Positions 14,450-21,622 are shown, counted from the stretch's first letter. The stretch is 24,855 nucleotides of DNA from Wenyingzhuangia sp. (GCA_020628175.1 JAHDFK010000020.1:1-24855); one strand, 5' to 3'. The notes: a model not told the origin generated them from the sequence alone. Numbers and translations are program-made.

Positions 14450-15911
14450 GAGTACTAAAAAGATAATTATTATCGGTGCAGGATTTTCATCATTATCTGC
14501 CAGCTGCTATTTAGCAAAGCAAGGTTATGATGTGACTGTGTTAGAAAAAAACAATCATGTTGGAGGGAGAGCGCAACAGTTAAAAAAAGATGGATTTGTG
14601 TTTGACATGGGACCAACTTTTTACTGGATGCCCGATGTTTTTGATAAATTTTTTAATGATTTTGGAAAAAAAACATCTGACTATTACAAAATAGAAAAAC
14701 TAGATCCAGGGTATCAAGTATATTCTGCAATTGAAAACTCTATTAAGATAGCAGCTAATTTTGATGAAATTGTACAAACATTTGAAGCAAAAGAAAAAGG
14801 AGCTGGAGCTGCTTTAAAGAAATTTATAGCTGATGCAGAAAGCAACTACAACCTTGCTATAAAAGATTTGGTATATAAACCAGGGGAAAATTTATTTGAA
14901 ATTATCACCCCTAAAACAGCTTTAAAAATTGGTGCTTTTTTTAGCAATATAAAATCTCAAGTTGCAAAAAAATTAAAACACCCAGAATTAAAACAGATTC
15001 TGGAATTCCCTGTATTATTTTTAGGAGCAAAACCAGAAACAACTCCTGGATTTTACAACTTTATGAATTATGCCGACTTTAAGCTAGGAACCTGGCATCC
15101 CAAAAAAGGAATGCATCAAGTTGCAGTAGGTATGGCCAACTTAGCCAAAGAGCTAGGTGTTAAAATAATCCTAAACCAAAACATCAATAACTTAACAATA
15201 AATAATACTACCGTATCATCTGTAAACACAGATAGTACGCAATATAACTGTGATATTCTATTAAGTGGTGCTGATTATCATTTTACAGAAACCCTATTAC
15301 CTCAAAAATATAGACAATACAGTGAGAAATATTGGGATTCAAAAACTTTTGCTCCCTCATCTTTATTGTTTTACGTAGCATTTGATAAAAAAATTAAAAA
15401 CGTAGAACATCACACCTTATTTTTTGATACTGACTTTACAGAACACTCTAAAGCTATTTACGACACGCCTAAGTGGCCAGAAAAACCGCTTTTTTACGCT
15501 AGTTTCCCAAGTATTTCGGATGACTATTTTGCACCAGAAAATAAAGAAGCGGGTACTTTTTTAATCCCAATAGCTCCAGGTATTGAAGATACTCCAGAAA
15601 TTAGAGAAAAATACTTTAACATCATTATTGATAGATTAGAAACCATAACCAACCAAAACATTGCTTCTTCTGTATTATTTAAAGAAAGCTATTGTGTTAA
15701 TGATTTTAAAGAACAATTTAACTCTTACAAAGGAAACGCGTATGGACTCGCAAACACTTTGTTACAAACTCATATTTTAAGACCTAAATTAAAAAGTAAA
15801 AAGTTAAACAACTTATACTTTACAGGACAATTAACCGTACCGGGTCCTGGAGTGCCACCTGCCATCATTTCAGGAGAAATTGTGAGCAATTTAATTACTA
15901 AAAACCATTAA
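14448..15911 (+). CDS. crtI: Phytoene desaturase CrtI
   Basis: 487 residues, typical for bacterial CrtI. It introduces four double bonds into phytoene to make lycopene, using FAD, at the membrane. The FAD-binding N-terminus is IIIGAGFSSLSASCYLAKQG, leading to LEKNNHVGGRAQ; the usual third glycine of GxGxxG is Ser (GAGFSSL), which I recall as common in flavobacterial CrtI. The DMGPTFYWMPDVF block follows. The C-terminus holds LYFTGQLTVPGPGVPPAIISGE, the carotenoid-oxidoreductase signature. It is the first gene of the operon: crtB starts two bases after its stop. Other carotenoid FAD oxidoreductases (CrtD-like, CrtO) are less likely given this position beside crtB. Confidence 0.95.
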   Translation: MSTKKIIIIGAGFSSLSASCYLAKQGYDVTVLEKNNHVGGRAQQLKKDGFVFDMGPTFYWMPDVFDKFFNDFGKKTSDYYKIEKLDPGYQVYSAIENSIKIAANFDEIVQTFEAKEKGAGAALKKFIADAESNYNLAIKDLVYKPGENLFEIITPKTALKIGAFFSNIKSQVAKKLKHPELKQILEFPVLFLGAKPETTPGFYNFMNYADFKLGTWHPKKGMHQVAVGMANLAKELGVKIILNQNINNLTINNTTVSSVNTDSTQYNCDILLSGADYHFTETLLPQKYRQYSEKYWDSKTFAPSSLLFYVAFDKKIKNVEHHTLFFDTDFTEHSKAIYDTPKWPEKPLFYASFPSISDDYFAPENKEAGTFLIPIAPGIEDTPEIREKYFNIIIDRLETITNQNIASSVLFKESYCVNDFKEQFNSYKGNAYGLANTLLQTHILRPKLKSKKLNNLYFTGQLTVPGPGVPPAIISGEIVSNLITKNH

Positions 15912-15913
15912 TT

Positions 15914-16750
15914 ATGAAAGCTTTATTTGACACAACAAGTTACGAGTGCAGTAAACTAGTCACTAAGAGATACAGCACATCATTTTCTATGGGAATTCTA
16001 CTTTTTAAACCAAGTATAAGACCTGCAATTTATGCTATTTATGGATTTGTAAGGTATGCAGATGAAATTGTAGATACCTTTATGGATTATCAACAAAAAG
16101 AATTGTTAGATGAATTTGAGAAAGAATACCACAAAGCATTAGACAGAAAAATTAGTTTAAACCCTATTTTAAATGCTTTTCAAGAAGTTGTACATAAATA
16201 TAAATTGCAACAATTTGTTTTAGACTTTTTAAAAAGTATGAGACAAGATCTTTATCAAACTGTTTATGAAACGGAGCAAGAATACCAAGACTATATTTAT
16301 GGATCGGCAGATGTTGTGGGCTTGATGTGTTTGCGAGTTTTTGTGAATAACAATGAAGAAAAATACGAAGAGTTAAAACCTTTTGCCATGAAATTGGGTT
16401 CTGCTTTTCAAAAGGTTAATTTTTTAAGAGATTTAAAAGATGATATAGAGAGTCTGGATAGATCTTATTTTCCAAATTTAACTTCATTACCTATGGATTC
16501 GAAAACAAAAGATGAAATAGTTACTGATATAGACAATGATTTTAAAGCAGCCCTAATAGGTATAAAAAAGCTACCTATAGAGAGTAAAATGGGTGTTTAT
16601 TTAGCTTATAAATATTATTTAAAACTATTAAAGAAACTTAAAAAAACAACTAGTGAACAAATTATGAACGAAAGAATTAGAGTGTCTAACTCCACTAAAA
16701 TACTCATATTAATGAGAGCATACACAAAATATTCTTTAAGACTTGTTTAA
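15914..16750 (+). CDS. crtB: Phytoene synthase CrtB
   Basis: 278 residues. It condenses two GGPP into phytoene, the entry step of the pathway. The two Asp-rich metal-binding motifs of the squalene/phytoene synthase fold are visible: FVRYADEIVDTFMDY (DxxxD at about 50-54) and NFLRDLKDDIESLDRSYFP (about 172-190). The YGSADVVGLMCLRVF helix between them is also characteristic. It starts two bases after crtI and the next gene starts six bases after its stop, so translation is probably coupled. A squalene synthase is excluded by the company of crtI, crtZ and crtYcd. Confidence 0.95.
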   Translation: MKALFDTTSYECSKLVTKRYSTSFSMGILLFKPSIRPAIYAIYGFVRYADEIVDTFMDYQQKELLDEFEKEYHKALDRKISLNPILNAFQEVVHKYKLQQFVLDFLKSMRQDLYQTVYETEQEYQDYIYGSADVVGLMCLRVFVNNNEEKYEELKPFAMKLGSAFQKVNFLRDLKDDIESLDRSYFPNLTSLPMDSKTKDEIVTDIDNDFKAALIGIKKLPIESKMGVYLAYKYYLKLLKKLKKTTSEQIMNERIRVSNSTKILILMRAYTKYSLRLV

Positions 16751-16756
16751 GAAATT

Positions 16757-17227
16757 ATGAAAGTATTTTTTACCTTTTTTTTAGTTGTTTTTAATTTTTT
16801 CATCACAAACACAAATACCTGTGAAGATGTACCTAAAGTTAGAGCCATCTTTCAATCTGATGTGAATGAAAAAGAACTAGACGAAATGATTCTTATTTGC
16901 GAAGCATCTAGTTGTAACGAAACTATTCCTTATCATGCTGCCGCATTAATGAAAAAAGCAGAGTTTGTATGGTCTCCATTAAAAAAACTATCCAATTTTA
17001 AAAAAGGAAAAAATAAGTTAGAAAACTTTATTCTAGAAAATCCAAAAAATATAGAAGCTAGATATATTAGATGGCTAACACAAAAAATGGCTCCAAGTTT
17101 TTTAGGGTATACTGAAAATCTGTCAGAAGATTATGAATTCATTCAACAAAACCTTAAGAACTCTGACATAAATGACAATTATAAAAAAGTGATATTACAG
17201 CACATAAAAAAAATTAAAAATGAATAG
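16757..17227 (+). CDS. Unknown protein within the carotenoid operon
   Basis: 156 residues. The start has a hydrophobic stretch (about 3-17, VFFTFFLVVFNFFIT), a likely signal peptide or anchor. The rest is soluble, helical by composition, with Cys22, Cys48 and Cys53, segments AAALMKKAEFVWSPLKKL and ENPKNIEARYIRWLTQKMAPSF, the latter resembling tetratricopeptide-like helices, and a very Lys-rich C-terminus. I do not recognise a named family; from memory small proteins of this kind occur in flavobacterial carotenoid clusters. It overlaps crtZ by eight bases, so it is translated with the pathway. A role in pigment export, storage or complex assembly is speculation only. Confidence 0.7.
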   Translation: MKVFFTFFLVVFNFFITNTNTCEDVPKVRAIFQSDVNEKELDEMILICEASSCNETIPYHAAALMKKAEFVWSPLKKLSNFKKGKNKLENFILENPKNIEARYIRWLTQKMAPSFLGYTENLSEDYEFIQQNLKNSDINDNYKKVILQHIKKIKNE

Positions 17228-17678
17228 TATTGCTATTTTTATATTTACAACACTAGGTACATTTCTATTTATGGAGTGTATCACATGGTGCACGCATAAA
17301 TATGTGATGCATGGTTTTTTATGGTACTTACACGAAGATCATCATCAACCTAAATACCAAGGTGTATTCGAGAAAAACGATGCCTTCTTCGTAATTTTTG
17401 CAACTCCTAGTATTGCTTTGTTTTACTTTGGTATACGACCTGAACTCAACTATTTGTTTTTTATAGGTTTAGGAATTTTATTTTATGGCTTAGCTTATTT
17501 TATTGTTCATGACATTATTATACACCAACGATTTGACTTGTTTAAAAACATTAAAAACCCGTATATCAAATCATTAAGAAAAGCACATAAAGTACATCAC
17601 AAACATCTTGATAAAGAAGAAGGTGAATGCTTTGGAATGTTGTATGTACCTATTAAATATTTTAAACAATATTTTTAA
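17220..17678 (+). CDS. crtZ: Beta-carotene hydroxylase CrtZ
   Basis: 152 residues, the normal size. It adds 3- and 3'-hydroxyls to beta-carotene to give zeaxanthin, using a di-iron centre in the membrane. All His clusters of the fatty-acid-hydroxylase superfamily are present: HKYVMH (HX4H), HEDHHQ (HX2HH), HDIIIH (HX4H) and HKVHHKH (HX2HH). Hydrophobic helices flank them. The start overlaps the preceding gene by eight bases, and the stop overlaps the crtYcd start by one base (TAATG). All metal ligands are intact. Confidence 0.95.
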   Translation: MNSIAIFIFTTLGTFLFMECITWCTHKYVMHGFLWYLHEDHHQPKYQGVFEKNDAFFVIFATPSIALFYFGIRPELNYLFFIGLGILFYGLAYFIVHDIIIHQRFDLFKNIKNPYIKSLRKAHKVHHKHLDKEEGECFGMLYVPIKYFKQYF

Positions 17679-18367
17679 TGCAATACAGTTATCTATACAT
17701 AAATATAGGTTGTATACTAATACCGTTTCTATTTAGTTTTTACAAAAAACATGCTTTCTATAAAGAATGGTCTAGTTTTTTTAAAAGTGGTATAATAGTT
17801 GCAGTAATATTTTTAGTATGGGATGAAATATTCACAAAAAAAGGCGTATGGGGATTCAATAACGATTACATAATGGGTCTTTTTTTAGGAAATTTACCTT
17901 TTGAAGAGATTTTATTTTTCATTTGTATACCATATTCATGTTCTTTTACGTACTTTGCGTATAAATACTTAGTACCCAACAAACAAAATGGCAGTATGCT
18001 CGCCAAAGTAAACTTCTATTTAGCCATAGTTTTGTTGGGTACATCTATATACAATTACAATAAACTATACACTTTTATAACTTTTTTACTACTTAGTATA
18101 TTCCTACTTTTTTTACGTTTCAAAAAAGTTAACTTATATTATTACTACGTATCTTTTATTACCATACTGCCTTTTTTCTTTATAAGTAATGGTATTTTAA
18201 CAGGTAGTTTTTTAAAAGCACCTATTGTATGGTACAACAACACTGAAAATTTAGGTCTTAGAATGTTTACAATACCTGTAGAAGATACTTTTTATGGTAT
18301 GTTATTAATATTCAGCAATATTTATCTGCATAATTATTTTAATCTGAAAGGTTATGCAGAAAATTAA
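17678..18367 (+). CDS. Lycopene beta-cyclase, fused CrtYcd type, carrying a palindromic-repeat insert
   Basis: 229 residues, six to seven membrane helices. It cyclises the ends of lycopene to give beta-carotene. It joins the two halves that are separate proteins (CrtYc, CrtYd) in actinobacteria: the first half holds LPFEEILFF (acidic motif, 74-77) and KKGVWGFNNDYIMG; the second holds NGILTGSF, VWYNNTENLGLRMF and IPVEDTFYG (200-203). Between them, residues 99-122 (VPNKQNGSMLAKVNFY and following LAIVLLGT) are encoded by a 71-base sequence that recurs twice downstream of the gene and ends in perfect 12-base inverted repeats. The insert seems to form the loop and much of the helix at the domain junction. 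The frame is open throughout, so the protein is likely functional. Confidence 0.88.
   Translation: MQYSYLYINIGCILIPFLFSFYKKHAFYKEWSSFFKSGIIVAVIFLVWDEIFTKKGVWGFNNDYIMGLFLGNLPFEEILFFICIPYSCSFTYFAYKYLVPNKQNGSMLAKVNFYLAIVLLGTSIYNYNKLYTFITFLLLSIFLLFLRFKKVNLYYYYVSFITILPFFFISNGILTGSFLKAPIVWYNNTENLGLRMFTIPVEDTFYGMLLIFSNIYLHNYFNLKGYAEN
17972..18042 (+). repeat. Palindromic repeat copy 1, in frame within lycopene cyclase
   Basis: Flanked by the perfect inverted repeat GTACCCAACAAA (17972-17983) and TTTGTTGGGTAC (18031-18042). Bases 17990-18019 are identical to 18441-18470 and 18537-18566. Compared with copy 3 it has about 11 substitutions and no indel in 71 bases. It supplies exactly 23.7 codons in the gene's reading frame. 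Confidence 0.9.
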
Positions 18368-18626
18368 GACGAATCTAATACAAAAATATTTTAGATGCAT
18401 TAAAACATTTAAAAATCACACAATACCCAGCAAGCAACATGGCAGTATGCTCGCCAAAGTAAACTTCTATAAAGCTTTTGCTTTGTTAAGTGTTTTTTCA
18501 TTCAACAAATACATCACAATACCCAGCAAGCAACACGGCAGTATGCTCGCCAAAGTAAACTTCTATAAAGCCTTCGCTTTGTTGGGTATTTTTAAATGTT
18601 GTTTATATACTTATATTATACCTTAA
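18354..18626 (+). CDS. Doubtful ORF made of two palindromic repeat copies
   Basis: 90 codons starting with an ATG that overlaps the last 14 bases of the lycopene cyclase gene. The product is essentially a short basic leader and two copies of a repeat reading IPSKQHGSMLAKVNFYKAFA then LLSVF or LLGIF. The openness of the frame is explained by the repeat units being open themselves and being 96 bases (32 codons) apart. I see no domain. It might be translated by coupling with the cyclase, but is more likely a by-product of the repeats. Confidence 0.2.
   Translation: MQKIKTNLIQKYFRCIKTFKNHTIPSKQHGSMLAKVNFYKAFALLSVFSFNKYITIPSKQHGSMLAKVNFYKAFALLGIFKCCLYTYIIP
18422..18494 (+). repeat. Palindromic repeat copy 2
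   Basis: 73 bases, starting AATACCCAGCAAGC; the right arm GCTTTGTTAAGTGTT (18480-18494) has decayed relative to copy 3. It differs from copy 3 at six positions (18440, 18476, 18479, 18488, 18489, 18492), all transitions. Contains the identical 30-base core at 18441-18470 and the small hairpin AAAGC-TTTT-GCTTT. Confidence 0.9.
18518..18590 (+). repeat. Palindromic repeat copy 3
   Basis: 73 bases in the same orientation as copy 2, 96 bases further on. Left arm AATACCCAGCAAGC (18518-18531) pairs with GCTTTGTTGGGTATT (18576-18590) with one G-T wobble and one bulged T. Core 18537-18566 is identical to the other copies; AAAGC-CTTC-GCTTT forms an inner hairpin. A T-run follows the right arm, so it may also terminate transcription of the carotenoid operon. 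Confidence 0.9.
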
Positions 18627-18637
18627 ATAAATACCTA

Positions 18638-18666
18638 TTAATTGTTAAGCTGTATATAACTATTAA
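18638..18666. promoter_or_regulatory. Imperfect palindrome upstream of photolyase
   Basis: TTAATTGTTA (18638-18647) and TAACTATTAA (18657-18666) are inverted repeats with one mismatch around AGCTGTATA, 38 bases before the photolyase start. It could be an operator; in DNA this AT-rich, chance is a fair alternative. Confidence 0.25.
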
Positions 18667-18704
18667 CTAAGCGTTTATTACCTAGATTATTCTAATACAT
18701 AAAA

Positions 18705-19988
18705 ATGAAAAAAATTAATATTTTTTGGTTTCGAAGAGATTTAAGGTTATTTGATAACACTGCCTTAAATAACGCCTTAAAAAGTAAATTCCCTGTTTTA
18801 CCTATTTTCATTTTTGATGAACATATTTTAAACCAACTAGATGCTAACGATACTCGTGTAACCTTTATTCATGAGCAACTAGAAATTATTCAGCATAAAT
18901 TATTAAAATATAACTCTAGCTTATTAGTTCTAAAAGGTGAACCAACAACAATATGGAAACAACTTTTAGCCACTTATGACATTGAGTCTATATACACCAA
19001 TAAAGATTATGAACCTTATGCCTTAGAAAGAGATAGAAAGATTTACAAACTGGCTAAAGAAAAAAACGTAGCTTTTTTACGTTTCAAAGATCAAGTAATT
19101 TTTGAAGAAAACGAAATTCTAAAAAACGACGGTAAACCGTATACCGTATACACACCATTTAAAAACAAATGGTTAAAAGCTTTTGAAACAGTAACTCTTA
19201 AAACGGAAGAACCTGTAACCTCTAATTTTATCCAACAAAAGCATTCTTTTCCATTATTACAAGATATTGGCTTCACAAAATCACCTATCAAAGTAGCTGC
19301 ATTTAATCCTAAAAAAATTAATTCTTACGGAGAAAATAGAGATTATCCTGCTTTGGATCATACCACACATATTGGTGCTCATCTACGTTTTGGAACGTTA
19401 AGTGTACGACAAGTTATTTTAGACTTACCCAAAGAAAGTGAGGTTTATTTGAGTGAACTGATTTGGAGAGAATTCTTTATGCAAATTCTATTTCATTATC
19501 CTAACGTAAAAAACAACAATTTTAAACCTAAATACGATGCCATTCCTTGGAGAAATAACGAAGAAGAATTTTTAAAATGGTGTCATGGACAAACCGGTTA
19601 TCCATTAGTAGATGCGGGTATGAGAGAGCTAAATGCTACAGGGCATATGCACAATCGGGTAAGAATGGTAACAGCTGGTTTTTTATGCAAGCATTTACTA
19701 ATTGATTGGAAATGGGGAGAAGCCTACTTTGCTAGTAAATTGTTAGACTATGATTTAGCTGCCAACAACGGAAATTGGCAATGGGCTGCAGGAACGGGTT
19801 GCGATGCTGCTCCTTATTTTAGAGTGTTTAACCCCACCACTCAAATTCAAAAATTTGATAAAGAATTAAAATATATAAAAAAGTGGGTACCCGAGATAAA
19901 TGAACTACATTACACAAAGCCAATAGTAGATCATAAATTTGCGAGAGAAAGAGCGATAGAAACATACAAGGCTGCCCTACAAAATTAA
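18705..19988 (+). CDS. Deoxyribodipyrimidine photolyase (cryptochrome/photolyase family)
   Basis: 427 residues, slightly shorter than the class I average. It repairs UV-made cyclobutane pyrimidine dimers using blue light and FAD. The N-terminal antenna domain starts INIFWFRRDLRLFDNTAL (about 3-20). The FAD domain holds HLRFGTLSVRQV, LIWREFFMQILFHYP, WCHGQTGYPLVDAGMREL, TGHMHNRVRMVTAGFLCKHL, DWKWGEAYFASKLLDYD and NNGNWQWAAGTGCDAAPYFR, the full set of FAD-binding and DNA-contact blocks. These match class I photolyases better than DASH cryptochromes, though a signalling cryptochrome cannot be excluded. The next gene starts six bases after the stop. Confidence 0.93.
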   Translation: MKKINIFWFRRDLRLFDNTALNNALKSKFPVLPIFIFDEHILNQLDANDTRVTFIHEQLEIIQHKLLKYNSSLLVLKGEPTTIWKQLLATYDIESIYTNKDYEPYALERDRKIYKLAKEKNVAFLRFKDQVIFEENEILKNDGKPYTVYTPFKNKWLKAFETVTLKTEEPVTSNFIQQKHSFPLLQDIGFTKSPIKVAAFNPKKINSYGENRDYPALDHTTHIGAHLRFGTLSVRQVILDLPKESEVYLSELIWREFFMQILFHYPNVKNNNFKPKYDAIPWRNNEEEFLKWCHGQTGYPLVDAGMRELNATGHMHNRVRMVTAGFLCKHLLIDWKWGEAYFASKLLDYDLAANNGNWQWAAGTGCDAAPYFRVFNPTTQIQKFDKELKYIKKWVPEINELHYTKPIVDHKFARERAIETYKAALQN

Positions 19989-19994
19989 ATACAT

Positions 19995-20378
19995 ATGAAA
20001 CTTACACTAAAACTTGCAGCTATTTATAACATACTTTGGGGAACATGGGTGGTTCTATTTCCAAATCATTTTTTTGATTTGGTAGGAATGCAGAGACCTA
20101 ATCCCCCTATGATTTGGCAGGGTGTAGGTATGATTGTAGCAGTGTATGGTTTAGGCTATTGGTTTGCCTCTTATCATCCTTTAAGGCATTGGCCTATTGT
20201 TGCTGTAGGATTATTAGGAAAACTATTTGGCCCTATAGGTTTTGTAGGAAATTACTTACAAGATGTGGTGCCTTTTGAGTTTTTTTATACCTTAATTTTT
20301 AACGATCTTATTTGGTGGATTCCTTTCGGTTTTATTTTAATGAAGGTGCATAAAGTTTACAAATGGAAGTTACGTTAA
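19995..20378 (+). CDS. Small integral membrane protein next to photolyase, function unknown
   Basis: 127 residues with about four hydrophobic segments (near 5-25, 40-60, 66-88 and 92-118). Features are KLAAIYNILWGTWVVLFPNHFFDLVGM, PMIWQGVGMIVAVYGLGYW and GLLGKLFGPIGFVGNYLQ, the last rich in Gly and Pro. I recognise it as a conserved-type protein found in many marine bacteria but cannot give a function; no catalytic motif or cofactor site is evident. It begins six bases after the photolyase stop, so it is in the same transcript and may share its light- or stress-linked role. Confidence 0.75.
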   Translation: MKLTLKLAAIYNILWGTWVVLFPNHFFDLVGMQRPNPPMIWQGVGMIVAVYGLGYWFASYHPLRHWPIVAVGLLGKLFGPIGFVGNYLQDVVPFEFFYTLIFNDLIWWIPFGFILMKVHKVYKWKLR

Positions 20379-20437
20379 CTTGTAATTTTCTCATTTAATT
20401 TTAATAGCTTTAAAAAAATTTAAGACACCTCTTTTTT

Positions 20438-20920
20438 ATGAAATATTTTTTAACTCTTATCGCTTTATTTTCTTTATTAGCCTGCTCTTCGAGCGATGAT
20501 ATGCCCAATAACGAAAACAATATAGACACCAATATTGCCCAACAAAACGATCTTGAAATTCAAAAATATCTTACGGAAAACAACATAGAAGCTACAAAAA
20601 CAAGCTCAGGCTTGTATTACTTTATTAGAAAAGCTGTTGAAGAGGATGTTGAGAAACCAAATGCAAATAGCAATGTAGAAGTTAGTTATGCTGGTTACCT
20701 TACTAATGGCCAACAATTTGACAGAAATACTGCTGGTATTACATTTAATTTACAAGACGTAATTACTGGTTGGACCGAAGGACTACAATTGTTTAAAGTT
20801 GGAGAGCGAGGTACGCTTTTTATACCATCGCATCTTGGTTATGGTGCTGCTGGAAATACTGGTATACCTGGTAATGCTGTTATTATTTTCGATATTAATT
20901 TACTAGCGATACCCAAATAA
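20438..20920 (+). CDS. FKBP-type peptidyl-prolyl cis-trans isomerase, lipoprotein
   Basis: 160 residues. The start MKYFLTLIALFSLLAC ends in a lipobox (LLAC, Cys16), followed by a Ser/Asp/Asn-rich linker, so it is a lipoprotein. The FKBP domain covers about 60-160: SSGLYYFIRK, VEVSYAGYLTNGQQFDRN, ITGWTEGLQLFKVGERGTLFIPSHLGYGAAG and IPGNAVIIFDINLLAI. These are the standard FKBP blocks including the binding-pocket aromatics (Tyr, Phe and Trp positions), so prolyl isomerase activity is likely, assisting folding of secreted proteins. It stands 59 bases after the small membrane protein gene and is convergent with yjbQ, five bases away. Confidence 0.93.
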   Translation: MKYFLTLIALFSLLACSSSDDMPNNENNIDTNIAQQNDLEIQKYLTENNIEATKTSSGLYYFIRKAVEEDVEKPNANSNVEVSYAGYLTNGQQFDRNTAGITFNLQDVITGWTEGLQLFKVGERGTLFIPSHLGYGAAGNTGIPGNAVIIFDINLLAIPK

Positions 20921-20925
20921 CACAT

Positions 20926-21348
20926 TCAACTACCAAAGGCAGTAAGCACTACATACCTACTTCCTCCATAATTTCTGTGTTCTCCTAAATAAATACCTTG
21001 CCACATACCTAAATTTAAACTTCCATTGGTTATTGGTATGGCCAAGCTATTTCCTAGCATTGATGCTTTTATGTGTGCAGGCATATCATCACTACCTTCG
21101 TATGTATGCGTGTAATACTCACAATCTTCAGGGATCATTTTATTTATATGTGTCTCAAAATCTTGCCTTACTGTAGGGTCTGCATTTTCGTTTATTGTTA
21201 AACTTGCAGACGTATGTTTTAAAAACACATGCAACTGACCTACCGTTATATTTTCAAGCTCTTTAAAGCTACATAACACTTCTTCTGTTATTAAATGGTA
21301 CCCTCTTTTTTGGGGACTTAACCGTATTTTTTTTTGATAAAATTTCAT
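20926..21348 (-). CDS. YjbQ family protein (UPF0047)
   Basis: 140 residues, the usual length. The fold is marked by HVFLKHTSASLTINENADPTVRQD, YTHTYEGSDDMPAHIKASMLG, LAIPITNGSLNLGMWQGIYLGEH and the C-terminal strand YVVLTAF. Conserved His, Thr, Ser and Glu residues of the presumed active site are intact. Some members have weak thiamine-phosphate synthase activity when overproduced, hence the name secondary thiamine-phosphate synthase; the true role is not settled. It has an exact -7 element 22 bases before its start. The FKBP gene ends five bases from its stop, with no terminator seen between them. Confidence 0.93.
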   Translation of the reverse strand: MKFYQKKIRLSPQKRGYHLITEEVLCSFKELENITVGQLHVFLKHTSASLTINENADPTVRQDFETHINKMIPEDCEYYTHTYEGSDDMPAHIKASMLGNSLAIPITNGSLNLGMWQGIYLGEHRNYGGSRYVVLTAFGS

Positions 21349-21370
21349 TGATTGTGCTTTAAAAACGTAC

Positions 21371-21378
21371 CAAATATA
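21371..21378 (-). promoter_or_regulatory. Candidate -7 element of the yjbQ gene
   Basis: The minus strand reads TATATTTG, an exact TAnnTTTG match, 22 bases before the start at 21348, the same distance as at the OmpA-family gene. The rest of the 329-base gap to acnB holds only the terminator at 21623-21650 and no credible gene. Confidence 0.45.
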
Positions 21379-21622
21379 AGTATCTCAACTTTTTTATCAC
21401 TACCTATTGGCATTTCATCAACAGTTGATTCTTCTTAAAATATTAAATTAAAAACAAACACATATCAAAAGTAATTTAGCTGTAACCGTAAGTAATTATA
21501 CCTACTTACAAAGCGAAATAAAATATTAATAGTTAAAACACCTTCGATATGAGACCTCAAATAACACCTTTTTTAAGCAACGATTTTTTACCTCCTTTTC
21601 AATTACAGGTAGCTCACAAAAA

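Larger units (their letters stand above)
18404..18600. repeat. Outer inverted repeat enclosing repeat copies 2 and 3
   Basis: AACATTTAAAAA (18404-18415) and TTTTTAAATGTT (18589-18600) are perfect 12-base inverted repeats bracketing the two tandem copies. Together with the left arm of copy 2 (ATACCCAGC) and the right arm of copy 3 (GTTGGGTAT) they could make one long stem of more than 20 pairs with a small bulge. AT-rich arms may be partly chance. Confidence 0.6.

Noticed and set aside
18404..18600. The repeats as a CRISPR array
   Set aside because: Only two tandem copies, the repeat is over 70 bases, the spacer is about 23 bases, a third copy lies inside a gene, and no cas genes are present.
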